Assembly (NCBI GenBank): GCA_018894105.1
Contig: CM032127.1
Location: forward strand, 27,768,369-27,832,368
Source of the DNA: Jacaranda mimosifolia
Lineage: Eukaryota; Streptophyta; Magnoliopsida; Lamiales; Bignoniaceae
Direction of reading: 5' to 3'
DNA: 64,000 bases
Shown here: piece after piece, positions 11,697-22,164 of the stretch
How the letters are laid out: the number at the start of each line of letters is the position of its first letter
Numbering within the stretch: position 1 is the stretch's first letter
Position numbers and translations under genes: made by a program
The notes under the pieces: generated by a model
What the model saw: only the letters and a program-made list of their open reading frames with translations
Database searches by the model: none
What the model was told of the DNA's origin: nothing

Positions 11697-12110
11697 TGTG
11701 CATATTTTAATTGTTAACTTGTTATTAATCATTATGTAAATGATGATTATTGCATTAGATAAAAAAAAGTTAGGATTTTTTTTTAACGGGTAAAAAAAAG
11801 TTAGAGTTTAATCAATTAAAATTTATGATAAATTGATAATGTTAATTTATTAACTTTTTTTATATGCATATTTTAATTGTTAACTTGTTATTAATTATTA
11901 TGTAATTGATGTTTATTGCATTAGATGAAAAAGTTAGGATTTCTTTTTAATGGGTAAAAAAAAAAGATAGAGGTTAATCAATTAAAATTTAGGATAAATT
12001 GATAATGTTAATTTATTAAATTTTTGTATATGCATATTTTAATTGTTAACTTGTTATTAATTGTTATATAATTGATGATTATTGCATTAGATAAAAAGTT
12101 AGGCTTTATG
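11697..12110. repeat. 166-bp tandem repeats in the hAT leader
   Basis: The block catattttaattgttaact recurs at 11701, 11867 and 12033, exactly 166 bp apart each time. Each copy continues with ..ttattaat..tgat(g/t)attattgcattagat.. and ..aaagttagg. About 2.5 copies lie just upstream of the transposase frame. Confidence 0.85.
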
Positions 12111-12201
12111 GTTAGAATTCAGAAATTGTGAATATTTATGATTATGCATTATGAAAGAAATACTAAATTAACTGTACTTAAATTTATTTTATAAGGTTCA
12201 C

Positions 12202-14583
12202 ATGTCAATAGATAAGTTTTTCACCCAAATTTTGAAGTTTGGAGGCTCTACTTTTTCTTCAGAAAATTTGCCTCTCTTTCAAGAAAGTGTCAATCAACTG
12301 AAAGATTCGCCTTGCAACGATAATTTGAGATCACAATTAGTTGAAAAACAAAGTCAAGGAGTTGATTTAGACTATTTAAAGGCCGATCCCGCAGAAAGAT
12401 TACCAATTTTGAAATATCACCCGAATGATTGTAATATAGTAAGAAAATCATATATTAAAAAAGGTCATTGTCAACCACAAAATCACAATTTTCCACAAAT
12501 TGAAATATATGGTGTGATGCGTCGATTTAATCGTAAGTAGTTCGATATTTATCCTAATTGGTTGGAATATTTGCCTTCATTGTTATCTATTTAAGGATGA
12601 AGATGTACATCAACGTGGGGGAGATGCATTTTCAACTGAAGGATTTTGGGCTTGGAATAAAAAGGAAAGATTTGCTACTTATATCGGTGGGCCTATAGTG
12701 ATAATCACAAATCAAAGAAGAAGTGTGAAGATTTGATGCAACAGAGTCAATCCATTCAAGCAGCTTTGGATAAGCAATCAAGCCAACCTAAGTTGGAGTA
12801 TCAGATACATTTAACTGCATTAATTAAAGCTGTGAGATTTCTTTTAGGTCAAGGAATGGCATTTCGTGGTTATGATGAAAGTGCATCATCATCAAATAAA
12901 GGTAACTTTCTTGAACTTTTGAGATATTGCACAGAAAACTGTGAAAAAAATGTTGCAACAATATTGAGAAAAGCACCAAAAATAATTAGCTCATTTGTCC
13001 AATAATACAAAAAGAAATTATATGTGCATGTTCTATGGAAATAGCTAAGGTCATCATAGAGGATTTAAATGGTGATTACTTTAGTATACTTGTTGATGAA
13101 TCCCGTGATATATCATGTAAGGAGCAAATGGCTCTTGTTTTGTGATATGTTGATAGGAAAGGATTAGTAATGAAGCAATTTATTGGGATTCTTCATGTTC
13201 GTGATACTAGTGCTTTATCTCTAAAAGGAGTTGCTTCATTGCTTGCTCAACATTCATTAAGTATATCATATATACGTCAAGTAACATGCAAGGTGACTTT
13301 AATGGACTTAAAGCTTTAATTCAACGAGAAAATAGGTCGGTTCATTCAGTTCATAGTTTTTCTCATCAACTTCAATTGACTCTTGTTGGGATTAGTAAGA
13401 AATGTGATGAAGTTGCTAGAGTTGTTAACTTAGTTTTAGCTGTGATAAATGTGGTGGGAGCTTCTTTTAAACGTAGAGATGAACTTCGGGATGCACAAAT
13501 TCTCAAAATCCAAAAAGCATTTGAAATGGGTGAGCTTCAGACTGGTAGAGGTCTACATCAAGAGTTAGGTCATGCGAGACCAAGTGATACTCGTTGGGGA
13601 TCTCACTTTAAATCTTCTGTTAATTTCATGCTATTGTTTGATTCAATAATTGATATGCTTGACATTGATAGTATGCAAACTCATCAGATGAAAAATGGAA
13701 AGCGCATGGGCTTGTTGATGCTTGTCTAATATTTGAATTTGTTTTCATGTTGCATTTTATGAAGAATATTCTCAGTATCACAAATGAGCTTAGTCTAGCC
13801 TTACAAAGAAGGGAACAAGATATTGTAAATGCCATACTGCATGTTCAAGCAGTAAAGAAACGGTTGCAAAAGACAAGAGATAATGGATGGGATTCACTTA
13901 TTGGTGAGGTGTCTAAATTTTACATCAAACATGATATTGAGATACCTATATTTGATGATCTCTATGTCTTTCCGGAAAGATCAAAGCGAAGAGTTGCTGA
14001 GTATATGGTTTTACATCATTACTGTGTTGAAGTATTTTATAAAGTTATCGATTGGCAACTTCAGGAGTTAAATAATCAATTTAATGAGGTAACATCTGAC
14101 TTACGTCATGGTATGACTTGTTTGTCTCTATCTCAGTCATTTGCAAGATTTGAAATAGAAAAGATCATGAGATTGGCTGCATTATATCCTGATGATTTTA
14201 GAGAATATGATTTAGTTGAGCTTCGTTGTCAACTTTAGAATTATATAATTGATGTGAGTTATGAGGATATAAGATTTTCTGGTGTGACCGGAATTGGTGA
14301 TCTATCCAAAAAGTTAGTTGAGACAAAGAAGCATTTGGTGTATCCTCATGTGTACCGACTTGTGAAATTTTCGTTGCTTTTGCCAGTCGCCACTGCAAGT
14401 GTAGAGAGAGCTTTCTCGGCGATGAAATTTATCAAGATTGATTTGCGGAATCGAATGGATGATGACTTCCTTAATGATTGTTTGATAACTTATAAAGAAA
14501 GAGATGCATTTATGAGCATTTTAAATGATGATATTATGACGACGTTTCAGAATATGAAAACTTGTCGAGGAAAACTGTATTAA
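12202..14583 (+). pseudogene. hAT transposase (zinc finger MYM-type 1-like), broken
   Basis: Fragments in order: 12202-12540 (N-terminal part, with the DPAERLPI..YHPND pattern that precedes the TTF-type zinc finger); 12541-12735 (zinc-finger remains, frameshifted, with GGDAFSTEGFWAW and YIGGP); 12733-13005; 13040-13280 (catalytic-core segment FSILVDESRDISCKEQMAL, with a TGA right after MALVL); 13286-13729 (QGDFNGLKALI, then HQLQLTLV and ARPSDTRWGSH); 13747-14238; and 14254-14583. The last piece holds the hAT C-terminal dimerisation motif, with ATASVERAFSAMKFIK and RNRMDDDFLND. An intact protein of this family is roughly 700-800 residues. Here at least two in-frame stops (near 13143 and at 14236) and several frameshifts prevent translation. 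No intron is needed to explain the layout. Confidence 0.85.
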
Positions 14584-14789
14584 TGTATTTATATTTTATT
14601 TTTATTAAATATTAATTATTTTGAATTTATTTTTTATTAATATTTTGATCTCACTTACCTAAATTATTGGATACGCCACTAGTGGTGGTGATGCAAAGAA
14701 GGGGAGAATGGAGAAAGAGAGAACGATGAGAGAAGGAGGAAGGAGAAGAAAAGAAAAACAATGAAAGAAGGAAGAAGAAAGGGTGCATT

Positions 14790-15329
14790 AGCAAATTTAT
14801 TTGTAATTTTCGTAGTCAAAATTTCAATTTTTTATTTAAAAATATTTTACTAATTTGCAAGGAAAAATCCATCGCAAAAGCATATGAAATTATAATGGGA
14901 ATTATTTTTTGTTGGATTTTACAATGGAATTTTTGTTGCATGGTTTCTCATGTCCTCGCACCAAAAACAATTATTTTTTCGATTGAATTTTTGTCTCAAA
15001 CACCATCAAAAACTTAATTTTCTAATGTCGTCTTCCACTAGAAGTTCTGCTGGAAAACTCATCACCTTTATAGAACATTTATCAAGAGATTTTTGATGAA
15101 TTTTTCATATGAAATGCCCGTCTATAATTTTTCCAATGGAAAGTTCAAATCTAATTTCCATCAAATATTTTCATGTCTTTGTGCACCATGCGCCAAAATC
15201 TACCAAGTTTTTCGAGGGATATTCTATGGAATTGCGCTAGACTTTATGTCCTTCAGAAATTTGATGCTATTTTATTGGAAAATTCTAACAAATATTTTTT
15301 TACCGAAAACAGCAATATTTTTTGTAGTG
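14790..15329. mobile_element. CACTA element right end
   Basis: Repeated motifs of the type atggaattttt, tcgattgaatt and atcaaaaactt lead to a terminus at 15329 reading tattttttgtagtg, the reverse complement of the canonical CACTACAAAAA end. The 3 bases after it are tgt. No left CACTACAAAA end preceded by tgt was found in the window, so the element is truncated or its left end has decayed. The hAT element at 11062-14681 may be nested in its internal region. Confidence 0.6.
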
Positions 15330-15913
15330 TGTAATAATTAGTGCAGTATATATCAACTAAGAAAATTACATTTTGTATTTCTCTATATATTTTGCCACTA
15401 AAATATACTTCTCGTCCATATATATATATATATCACTTATATACAATTCAATTTCCTAACAAAGTTAATTTTTTTTCACACTTTTTTTCTTATTACAATG
15501 GAATATTAATCTAGAGAAAAAAAATTCAAGTGTGTGGCATGCGAGCAACAAAAGAGAGGGATTTTAGCCCTCATTTAAGAGTTCAACAAGAAACATCTTA
15601 AATCCCAACCTCACCACATATTAACTGGTCACAGGGCTTCCTCCCCTTCAAATTTATTTGTGCAAAATTAGAATTTTGAATTAGAAAAAATTCTAAATGC
15701 TTATTCCTTCAAATTCCCCTTCCTAAGAACATACTTATTCCTTTGCCAAAATGCATTAGAAACTTCTGCATAAATTTGTTGTTGTGCCTGTTCTTGTTAA
15801 GATTTAATCTTTTCTTTTTATTTTTGGGCATTCTAATTTGCTTTTGAGCTGCTTCATGCTTACTTATTCCTTTAAGGAAGTGAGAAAATTTTCTTTCTTC
15901 TCTATAAGAGAAT
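15330..15913. other. intergenic, no gene recognised
   Basis: AT-rich, with a short (TA)n run near 15420. The 3' end adjoins the minus-strand viral protease fragment. Confidence 0.5.
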
Positions 15914-16940
15914 TTAGCAAACTAATGGTATGATAACTACGGTGGTGGTGAATGGACAATAGATGGAATTTCCATCCAAATTAGAAGTTATTCCCTTCTC
16001 ATCAATTGAGGTTATAGGGAAAAGTAGATGTAAAAATGGATTCCCCACTATAACAGAGGTAGATAATCCTTTTACCATTATAAATGGCATAGGGATACAA
16101 ACTCCATTATTGTATATAGTAGACTCTAAAAGCTTGTATTGTACTATCAACAATTGTCTATTGACAACAGTGACCACCTGGGTTGTCTTGTTGTAGTACC
16201 TTGTTAGGACTATCCCTTCAGAAACGCAGTTAATATCTGCTTTTGAATCCACCATAGCTTCAACTTCAAGGATGAATTCTTTGTTTACCACTAAGGTTAC
16301 CTTAGTAAACTAATTATGACATATAACTTTGCCCATTGTGTTAATCTACTGGCATTTTTTGAGCTCTTTACTAGAGATATAGTTTATTTCTCTAGTCTTC
16401 TACTCTTCTTCGTCGGAGGTTTTAAACTCTTCCTCTTTTTTAAAGGATGACACTTGATTAGTTTCTAAATAAAAAGCTTTGGCTTTGAGATTTGAAATCT
16501 CAGACTTTATTTGATTTCAGCTTTCAGCTCTCGCATAGTAGGTTTTTTAACCAGTGGTTTTTTTCACCCTTTCAAGAATTTTCTAAAAAGAGTAAGGTTC
16601 GTCAAAATTTTTGACCTTTTGATATAGCTTATCCTTATTTGATTCACTTGGATTTTTACTTTTATGAAAAAAAAATTATATAAAAAAAAAGTCTGCCTAC
16701 TCAGCTTCTTATATTTGAAGTAATTTGTGCATCTACCCTAATGATACTATTGTTCAACCAAGTAGGCTTCGAGAGCCTTCCATTTTTTGATTGGATCCTC
16801 TATTTGATCTATAAGATCGAGGATAAAACTTTCTTCTTTAGTCAGCATATTAATGCTTAATCTGAATGCTTTGGCAAAGCAATTGTCACATTCGCATCCT
16901 TCACCACAGTTGTTATGCTAGTTCTCTTTTCCTTATGAGG
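15914..16940 (-). pseudogene. endogenous pararetrovirus-like: protease and upstream part
   Basis: On the minus strand 16291-15914 gives a 125-codon open frame with the layout of a retroviral-type aspartic protease: VDSKADINCVSEG near its start and VIVGNPFL about 75 residues later, equivalent to the second strand of the fold. The active-site glycine of D-S/T-G-A is lysine here, so the enzyme would be dead even if expressed. Upstream on the same strand, about 16930-16690, broken frames read CECDNCFAKAF, then LTKEESFILDLIDQIED, a segment I associate with plant caulimovirid-like polyproteins ahead of the protease. Numerous stops lie between. The orientation is opposite to the RT part that begins within a few tens of bases. 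Family assignment rests on domain order and pattern only; a gypsy-like origin is the alternative. Confidence 0.6.
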
Positions 16941-16944
16941 AAGA

Positions 16945-18250
16945 ATTTAATTAAAAGAAAATCTCCATGAAGGCAAGACCTATCGCTATGGGACCTCACC
17001 ATCTGGAGTTATGAAAAAAGGAGATTAACGATCTCCTACAAAAAGTTCTTATTAAACAAAGTTACAGTCCATGGAGTTGCTTAGCTTTCTATGTGGAAAA
17101 TGCTTTCGAATTCGAAAGAGGGGCTCCTAGACTTGTAATAAATTACAAGCACTTAATAAAGCATTAAAATGGATCCAATATCCATTACCCAATAAAAGGG
17201 ATCTCCTCAATAAGCCTTGTCAAGCCAAAATCTTTTTGAAATTCAATATGAAATTTGGATATTGGCATATCTAAATCAAATAAGAAGATCAGTATAAAAC
17301 TGCCTTCTCGGTACCATTTGAACACTTTAAGTGGAATGTTTTGCCACTTGGGTTTAAAAACGCCTTGTCCGAATTTCAACATAGTATCAATAAAATATTC
17401 AATCCTTATATGGAATTTACCATTGTTTATATAGAAGATCTGATATGATATCGATCAACACTTCAAATATCTAAGAATATTTTTGAATGTTGTAAAGAGA
17501 GCAAGACTTGTTGTCTCCACTAGGGAAATTAGCTTATTTTAGCTCAAGGTCAAATTCCTAGGCCATTATATTGAAAATATGCTAATTAGTCCAATTGAAA
17601 AGGCAATTATATTTGCTGAAAAATTCCCAAATAAAATAACTAATAAAAATCAGTTACATAGATTCTTGAAAAGTCTGAATTATATTTCAAACTTTTATAA
17701 AGAAATGGCTTTGGATTGCAAGCTTTTATTCCAAAGGTTCGAAAGAATCCATCCCCCTGGATAGAAGAACATTCAAAAGTTGTTAGAAAAATTAAACCTA
17801 AAGCTAAAGAATTGCCTCGTCTAGTTGTTGCCAACCCAAAGCTTTATAAAGTTGTGGAGACTGATGCTTCAGAGGTTATGGAGGAGTTCTAAAACAAAGA
17901 ATTCTAGAAACCAATACCGAGTAGCTTATTTGGTACACTTCCGGTTTATGGAACCCAGCCCAATGAAATTACTCTACTACAAAGAAAGAAATTCTTTCTA
18001 TAGTATTATGTGTCAGTAAGTTTGAAAGTGACTTATTAAATAAGAAGTTCTTAATCAGAACAGATTGTAAGCCAACTAAAAGCATCTCGAAAAGGATGTC
18101 AAAAATATAGCATCTAAGCAAATATTTGCTAGATGGCAAACATTATTATCATGCTTTGAATTTGAAATTGAACATATTAATGAATGTAAAATTCTATTGC
18201 TGATTTCTCACAAGAGAATTTTTGTAGGGATAAAAAAATTTCTAAGAAAC
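16945..18250 (+). pseudogene. endogenous pararetrovirus-like: reverse transcriptase and RNase H
   Basis: Plus-strand frames, broken by many stops and shifts, follow the order of a reverse transcriptase and RNase H. About 16975-17150 is the segment leading into RT (HHLEL, SPWSCLAFYVENAFE, GAPRLVINYKHL). About 17170-17400 covers the core palm motifs. Near 17424-17440 the catalytic YIDD box reads YIED. About 17580-17760 is the post-palm connection, and the RNase H start (ETDAS) is near 17856-17870. RNase H continues to about 18230. One catalytic aspartate of RT is therefore replaced, in addition to the stops. This is an old, immobile copy. It joins the C-terminal region at 18259 in the same orientation. 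Confidence 0.65.
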
Positions 18251-18258
18251 CCATTATC

Positions 18259-19361
18259 ATGGATAAAAACTCTAAGCAGTCTAAAAATGACAAGACTTTT
18301 GCTAATATAGCAAAGAGGGTGGCAAAAGCAGTTGAGCTTTATAAGGTAAATGAATTTGAGACTGAAGAAGATGCTTATTCAGCAGAAGCCTATGAATTCG
18401 CAATGCCCCAGAGGACATTAAGGGACGGAAATATCCATTTATTCCATATACTTGGATAAATCTCTATCCAATCAATTTGGTCCTTAAAGGAATGCATCCA
18501 GATTATATTACAAACAATCACCTTAATAGGCAATTTCCAACTATCCATGGAGAAAATAATGTCTATTTCTATCAGGCCATTTTGCAAGAAACCCATCCGT
18601 TTCTAATAGAATCAGTTGACCACAACAAAGATTCTATTGCATATAGCAATGATGCTTACATCAAACTCATCATTAAAAAGATTATGACATCTTCGGAATG
18701 GTGGATCCATCCACAAGAGTTCAGATACTTAAAGTATCAATACCATTTGAAAAACCCAAAGTCTTTCAATTACTTTGATTATATGAGAGCATGGGAGGGA
18801 GCTCTCTTATATGAAAATGGCCAAAAGAAACACAACTAGTTTCTCATGTTCCAACTAGATGGTCCTTGTCAGAACTTCTCACTATGGTTTAAAACCTAAT
18901 TTTTTAGGTGGGGAATAAGCCCAATCATCTTGCCAAAAAATGTTAAGAGAATATTTTCTCAGTTTTGCAAAGCTAATAAGCAAGTCGGTGACAATATGAA
19001 CTTGTTACTCGGGTTTTCTTCCTTATATGGAGTTCTATGGATCCTCCGATGGACTTATGCAGTGGAATGTCAAGAAGAAGATAAGTTCAGGATCCTTTAT
19101 AAGGAAAAATTCTTTTTTAGACAAGTTTTTATTCATTGGTGGAACGAATTTGAAATTTTTAATAATGAGAGTGTTTACTCTAAAAAGAAGATTATTTATC
19201 TTACTCCACCTACAAGCAAAAAGGATAATCCTCACACTAGGCCGAGCCAAGCTTTCAAAGAAACTATGTCTAAGCTTTCTCCAGAAGATACACTCAAGTT
19301 CTTTGATGATCTAATTAGCAGGGAAAAGGGGAAGAGGCGACGACTCGATCAAGTGAGGTAA
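18259..19361 (+). pseudogene. endogenous pararetrovirus-like: region after RNase H
   Basis: Three partly open frames (18259-18459, 18477-18839 and 18930-19361) follow RNase H in the same orientation. They contain FANIAKRVAKAVELYK, EWWIHPQEFRYLKYQYHLKN, FIHWWNEFEIFNN and KLSPEDTLKFFDDLISREKG. The last frame ends in a basic tail, and the leader/promoter sequence begins right after it. I do not know a function for this region. By position it belongs to the same integrated element and is the part least damaged by stops. Confidence 0.55.
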
Positions 19362-19822
19362 TGGCTGACCCCATTACCCACTTGGGAGAAGGCTCCTAAA
19401 AGAAGACCTTTAAAGAGACTATGTTGAGAATCTCTATCCTTAAAGGAAGTTTATTGTACATTAAAGGAGACAGTACTATTAAAATTATTGTACTATTTAT
19501 ATTCGGATGTGTAGGTAGATTTAATTTTACTTGATGAAATTTGGCGTCTGCCTACTATAAAAAGAAGAACGGACTTATAGGATAAGGTGTGCAAGTTTTT
19601 ACAAAAACCCTTTTAGTATGCATTGTAGTAGCTGTGCAGTCTATGTACGTGAATTTTCTAAGTCTTCTACTTGTTCCTTTAAATATAAGTTTAAGTTCCT
19701 ATATTTATAAAATAAATTAAGTTAGAAGTTTTTATTATACACACTCTTAATTTTTCTTTTAGTTCTTTAATTCTCGACTTATAGTCGGATTTTATCCTGT
19801 TACCCAAGTCGTATCAGATCCA
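19362..19822 (+). promoter_or_regulatory. pararetrovirus-like leader/promoter copy A
   Basis: A TATA box (TATAAAAA, 19556-19563) is followed by a leader and, at about 19809-19821, tcgtatcagatcc, a degenerate match to the initiator-Met tRNA primer site TGGTATCAGAGC. A second, inverted copy of the same sequence lies at 20041-20530. Confidence 0.65.
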
Positions 19823-20040
19823 GTAGATCTATTAGACATAGATCGGAATAATCTGTCCATAGCTTAATGGCTATCACTGTCAACGATTTATGTGCCTCTC
19901 ACACCCTCTTTCGGCCTCCTGCTTATACGGGCCTTACTATTCAACACGACATGACTTAAGAGTTTCCCCGTTTCAAGAGATAAGGGTAGGGCTTTTATCC
20001 CAAATCTAATCTCCACGACCCTATGGATTGATATATAAAC
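19823..20040. other. spacer between two inverted leader copies
   Basis: About 220 bp between the two arms. No coding frame was recognised. It starts and ends immediately beyond the primer-site-like sequences of both arms, so it is where the two integrated copies meet. Confidence 0.5.
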
Positions 20041-20530
20041 TTGGCTCTGATACCACTTGGGTACTAGGATAAAATCTGAATATAAGTCTGGAATTAAAGA
20101 ACTAAAAAAAAGAATTAAGAGTTCTGCAGAATAAAAACTTCAAACTTAATTTATTTTATAAATATAGGAACTTAAACTTACACTTAAAGGAACAAGTAGA
20201 AGACTCAGAAAATTCCCATGCATAGACTTCACAGCAACTACAATGGATACTAAAAGGGTTTTTGTAAAAACTTGCACACCCTATCCTAACAAATCCGTTG
20301 TTCTTTTATAGCGGGCGAACACCAAATTTCATCAAGTAAAATTAAATCTGCCCACACATCCTAATATAAATAGTACAATAATTTTAATAATACATTCTTC
20401 TTTAAAGTACAATAATTTTCCTTTTTGGATGTCACGACACAATCTCCTTTTAGGAGCTTTCTTTCAAGTGGGTAGTGACATCAGCCATTACCTCATTTGA
20501 GTTGTCATCCTCATAAGGGTCTTGGGACAT
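20041..20530 (-). promoter_or_regulatory. pararetrovirus-like leader/promoter copy B, inverted
   Basis: On the minus strand this copy runs from a TATA box (complement of cttttata at 20303-20310) to a better primer site: ggctctgataccactt at about 20044-20059 is the complement of TGGTATCAGAGCC. It matches copy A along its length, including the segment around the end of the last frame (gaggtaatggctga), and looks closer to the ancestral primer site than copy A. Confidence 0.65.
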
Positions 20531-21189
20531 CATTTTGAATTAGAACAAATTCTAAATATACGTGTGTTAATGTAAATAAATAAACTATATTCTCCAACAT
20601 ATAATTAATTGGTCAAATCTTCTAACCAAATTTAAATAATAAAAAAAGCCCTAATTTTTCATATCAGCGAGCGAGACTGAAATCCGCATAACTTAAAAAA
20701 AACTACCTCTCCTTCATCTGACATATCGTGGTTAATTCCACTTCTATTTGGGACACAAAAATGGCCCTAGTTAGATCATTACTGCGCGTGGTAAGCCTGC
20801 AGTGTGACAAAAGAGGAGAGCAATAAAAAAATATTCAAGTTGAAGATATTTAGGAAGCAGCAAGTAGCTGTTGGTGTTTATTTGACAAGAATTAATGATA
20901 ACGTTCTTGCTGTATCTATAATATTTGCTATATATTAATTAAATAATAATTGTAAAAGGTGATTTGTAATTCAATAAATAATCAATTTATCATTTTAATA
21001 AATAAAAAATTAAGTCGGTCCCTTCACTCTAAATATATATACACAAGTTCTTGTGCTCTTTATAATTTAAAAGTTTTGTTTCTCTTTACTATATGGTGCA
21101 TAAGTTGAAGGTTAAATAAAACTAACGGTCGAAATTGGCAAATTAAACGAGGAGCGAAATGGATTTGGATGAAGAATGCAGCGTGTGGG
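20531..21189. other. intergenic, no gene recognised
   Basis: AT-rich. It lacks coding signatures and clear repeats. Confidence 0.5.
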
Positions 21190-21592
21190 TCGATGGAAAA
21201 ATGGGAAAATTGGACTTCACATTTTGTAATTTTCTCACTTAATTTACAATTTTATTTTATGACTTGTAAAATTATAATTTTATATTGTATGTGTCAAAAA
21301 TTAACACATTTAACCTAATTTCAATGGAGCTCCAAAAATTGATCAAAAAAGTTAGCTAGCATGCTAAAAGGCAAAAATGATCATGCCAACATCACACAAT
21401 CTCTAAATTGAATCAACTGTGGCACGCTATTTTAGCTTTTGTAGTCAATTTTCGAAATTCCAGTGGAGATCAAGTTAAATGTAACAAATTTTCGATACAT
21501 AGGAAACTAAAACTATAATTTTGTTGGTTATACGATAAAATTATAAAGTGGACAAGGTTATTGGACCAAAAATACAAATTTTCATTGAAAGA
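21190..21592. repeat. short imperfect inverted-repeat element
   Basis: The left part (ttttgtaattttctcac..acttgtaaaattataatttt..acatttaacc) pairs imperfectly with the right part (gttaaatgtaac..ctataattttgttgg..aaaattataaagt..aaatacaaattttc). Similar text occurs at about 29860-29990. It looks like a MITE or foldback remnant; no target duplication was established. Confidence 0.45.
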
Positions 21593-21974
21593 TTGATTCT
21601 ACCTTGATCAAATCAAACTACACACAAGAGAACAATGGAAAAGTTGGATGACCCCTTGCAAACAGTAAGAGAAAACACTGCGAAAGAACATGCCAACCTA
21701 TATTAATTGACAATAACAACTAATTGACAATGGTTTTGAATTGAAAAGGAAGCAATGATGGAGCAAGAAGTCAATACCCGAACCACCACCCTTGCTCGCT
21801 GGTGAGGCCATCACTTTGGCCTTAACAGTTAGCAAGGATCACATTTGGTGCGCTCTTGACTCCCTAAGTACACACAATACTACTCCACAATTTTCACACT
21901 TTCTCATGCTGCATTAGCTTCCAAGCTAATAGCCCATCATCAGAATTCACCTGCCTAACAATTACTGTCTTTAA

Positions 21975-21980
21975 TTTATT
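21975..21980 (-). terminator. candidate poly(A) signal of the HD-ZIP IV gene
   Basis: tttatt on the plus strand is AATAAA on the minus strand, about 185 bp after the annotated stop codon. Other AT-rich signals nearby could also be used. Confidence 0.35.
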
Positions 21981-22093
21981 TACCAGCAGCTGAGAGCTTA
22001 ATACACGACAAAAAGAACTTTTTCACTACTTGTAACTACCCTTAACCTCCCTCTATCCCTTAATTTCTTGGTTTCCAAGATCATTAGAAAAAG

Positions 22094-22102
22094 ATATATA
22101 TG

Positions 22103-22153
<51 letters not shown>
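22094..22153. repeat. compound (TA)n(GA)n microsatellite in 3' UTR
   Basis: A TA run joins about 15 GA units and begins 12 bases downstream of the stop codon of the minus-strand HD-ZIP IV gene, so it should be transcribed as (CU)n(UA)n. Confidence 0.9.
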
Positions 22154-22155
<2 letters not shown>

Positions 22156-22164
22156 TTGTGGTAA

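Larger units (their letters stand above)
11062..14681 (+). mobile_element. hAT transposon (ZMYM1-like), 8-bp TSD, inactivated
   Basis: The left end reads CAGTGGCGGATTTAC and the right end, reverse-complemented, TAGTGGCGTATCCAA. Both are flanked by the 8-bp direct repeat GTGGTGGT (11054-11061 and 14682-14689). An 8-bp duplication is diagnostic of hAT elements, and the single internal gene is a hAT transposase in plus orientation. The left 1.1 kb contains a long (TAA)n run and 166-bp tandem repeats. The insertion interrupts a GC-richer, purine-rich stretch (10900-11061 continuing at 14690-14790) that may belong to the CACTA-like element ending at 15329. Confidence 0.9.
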
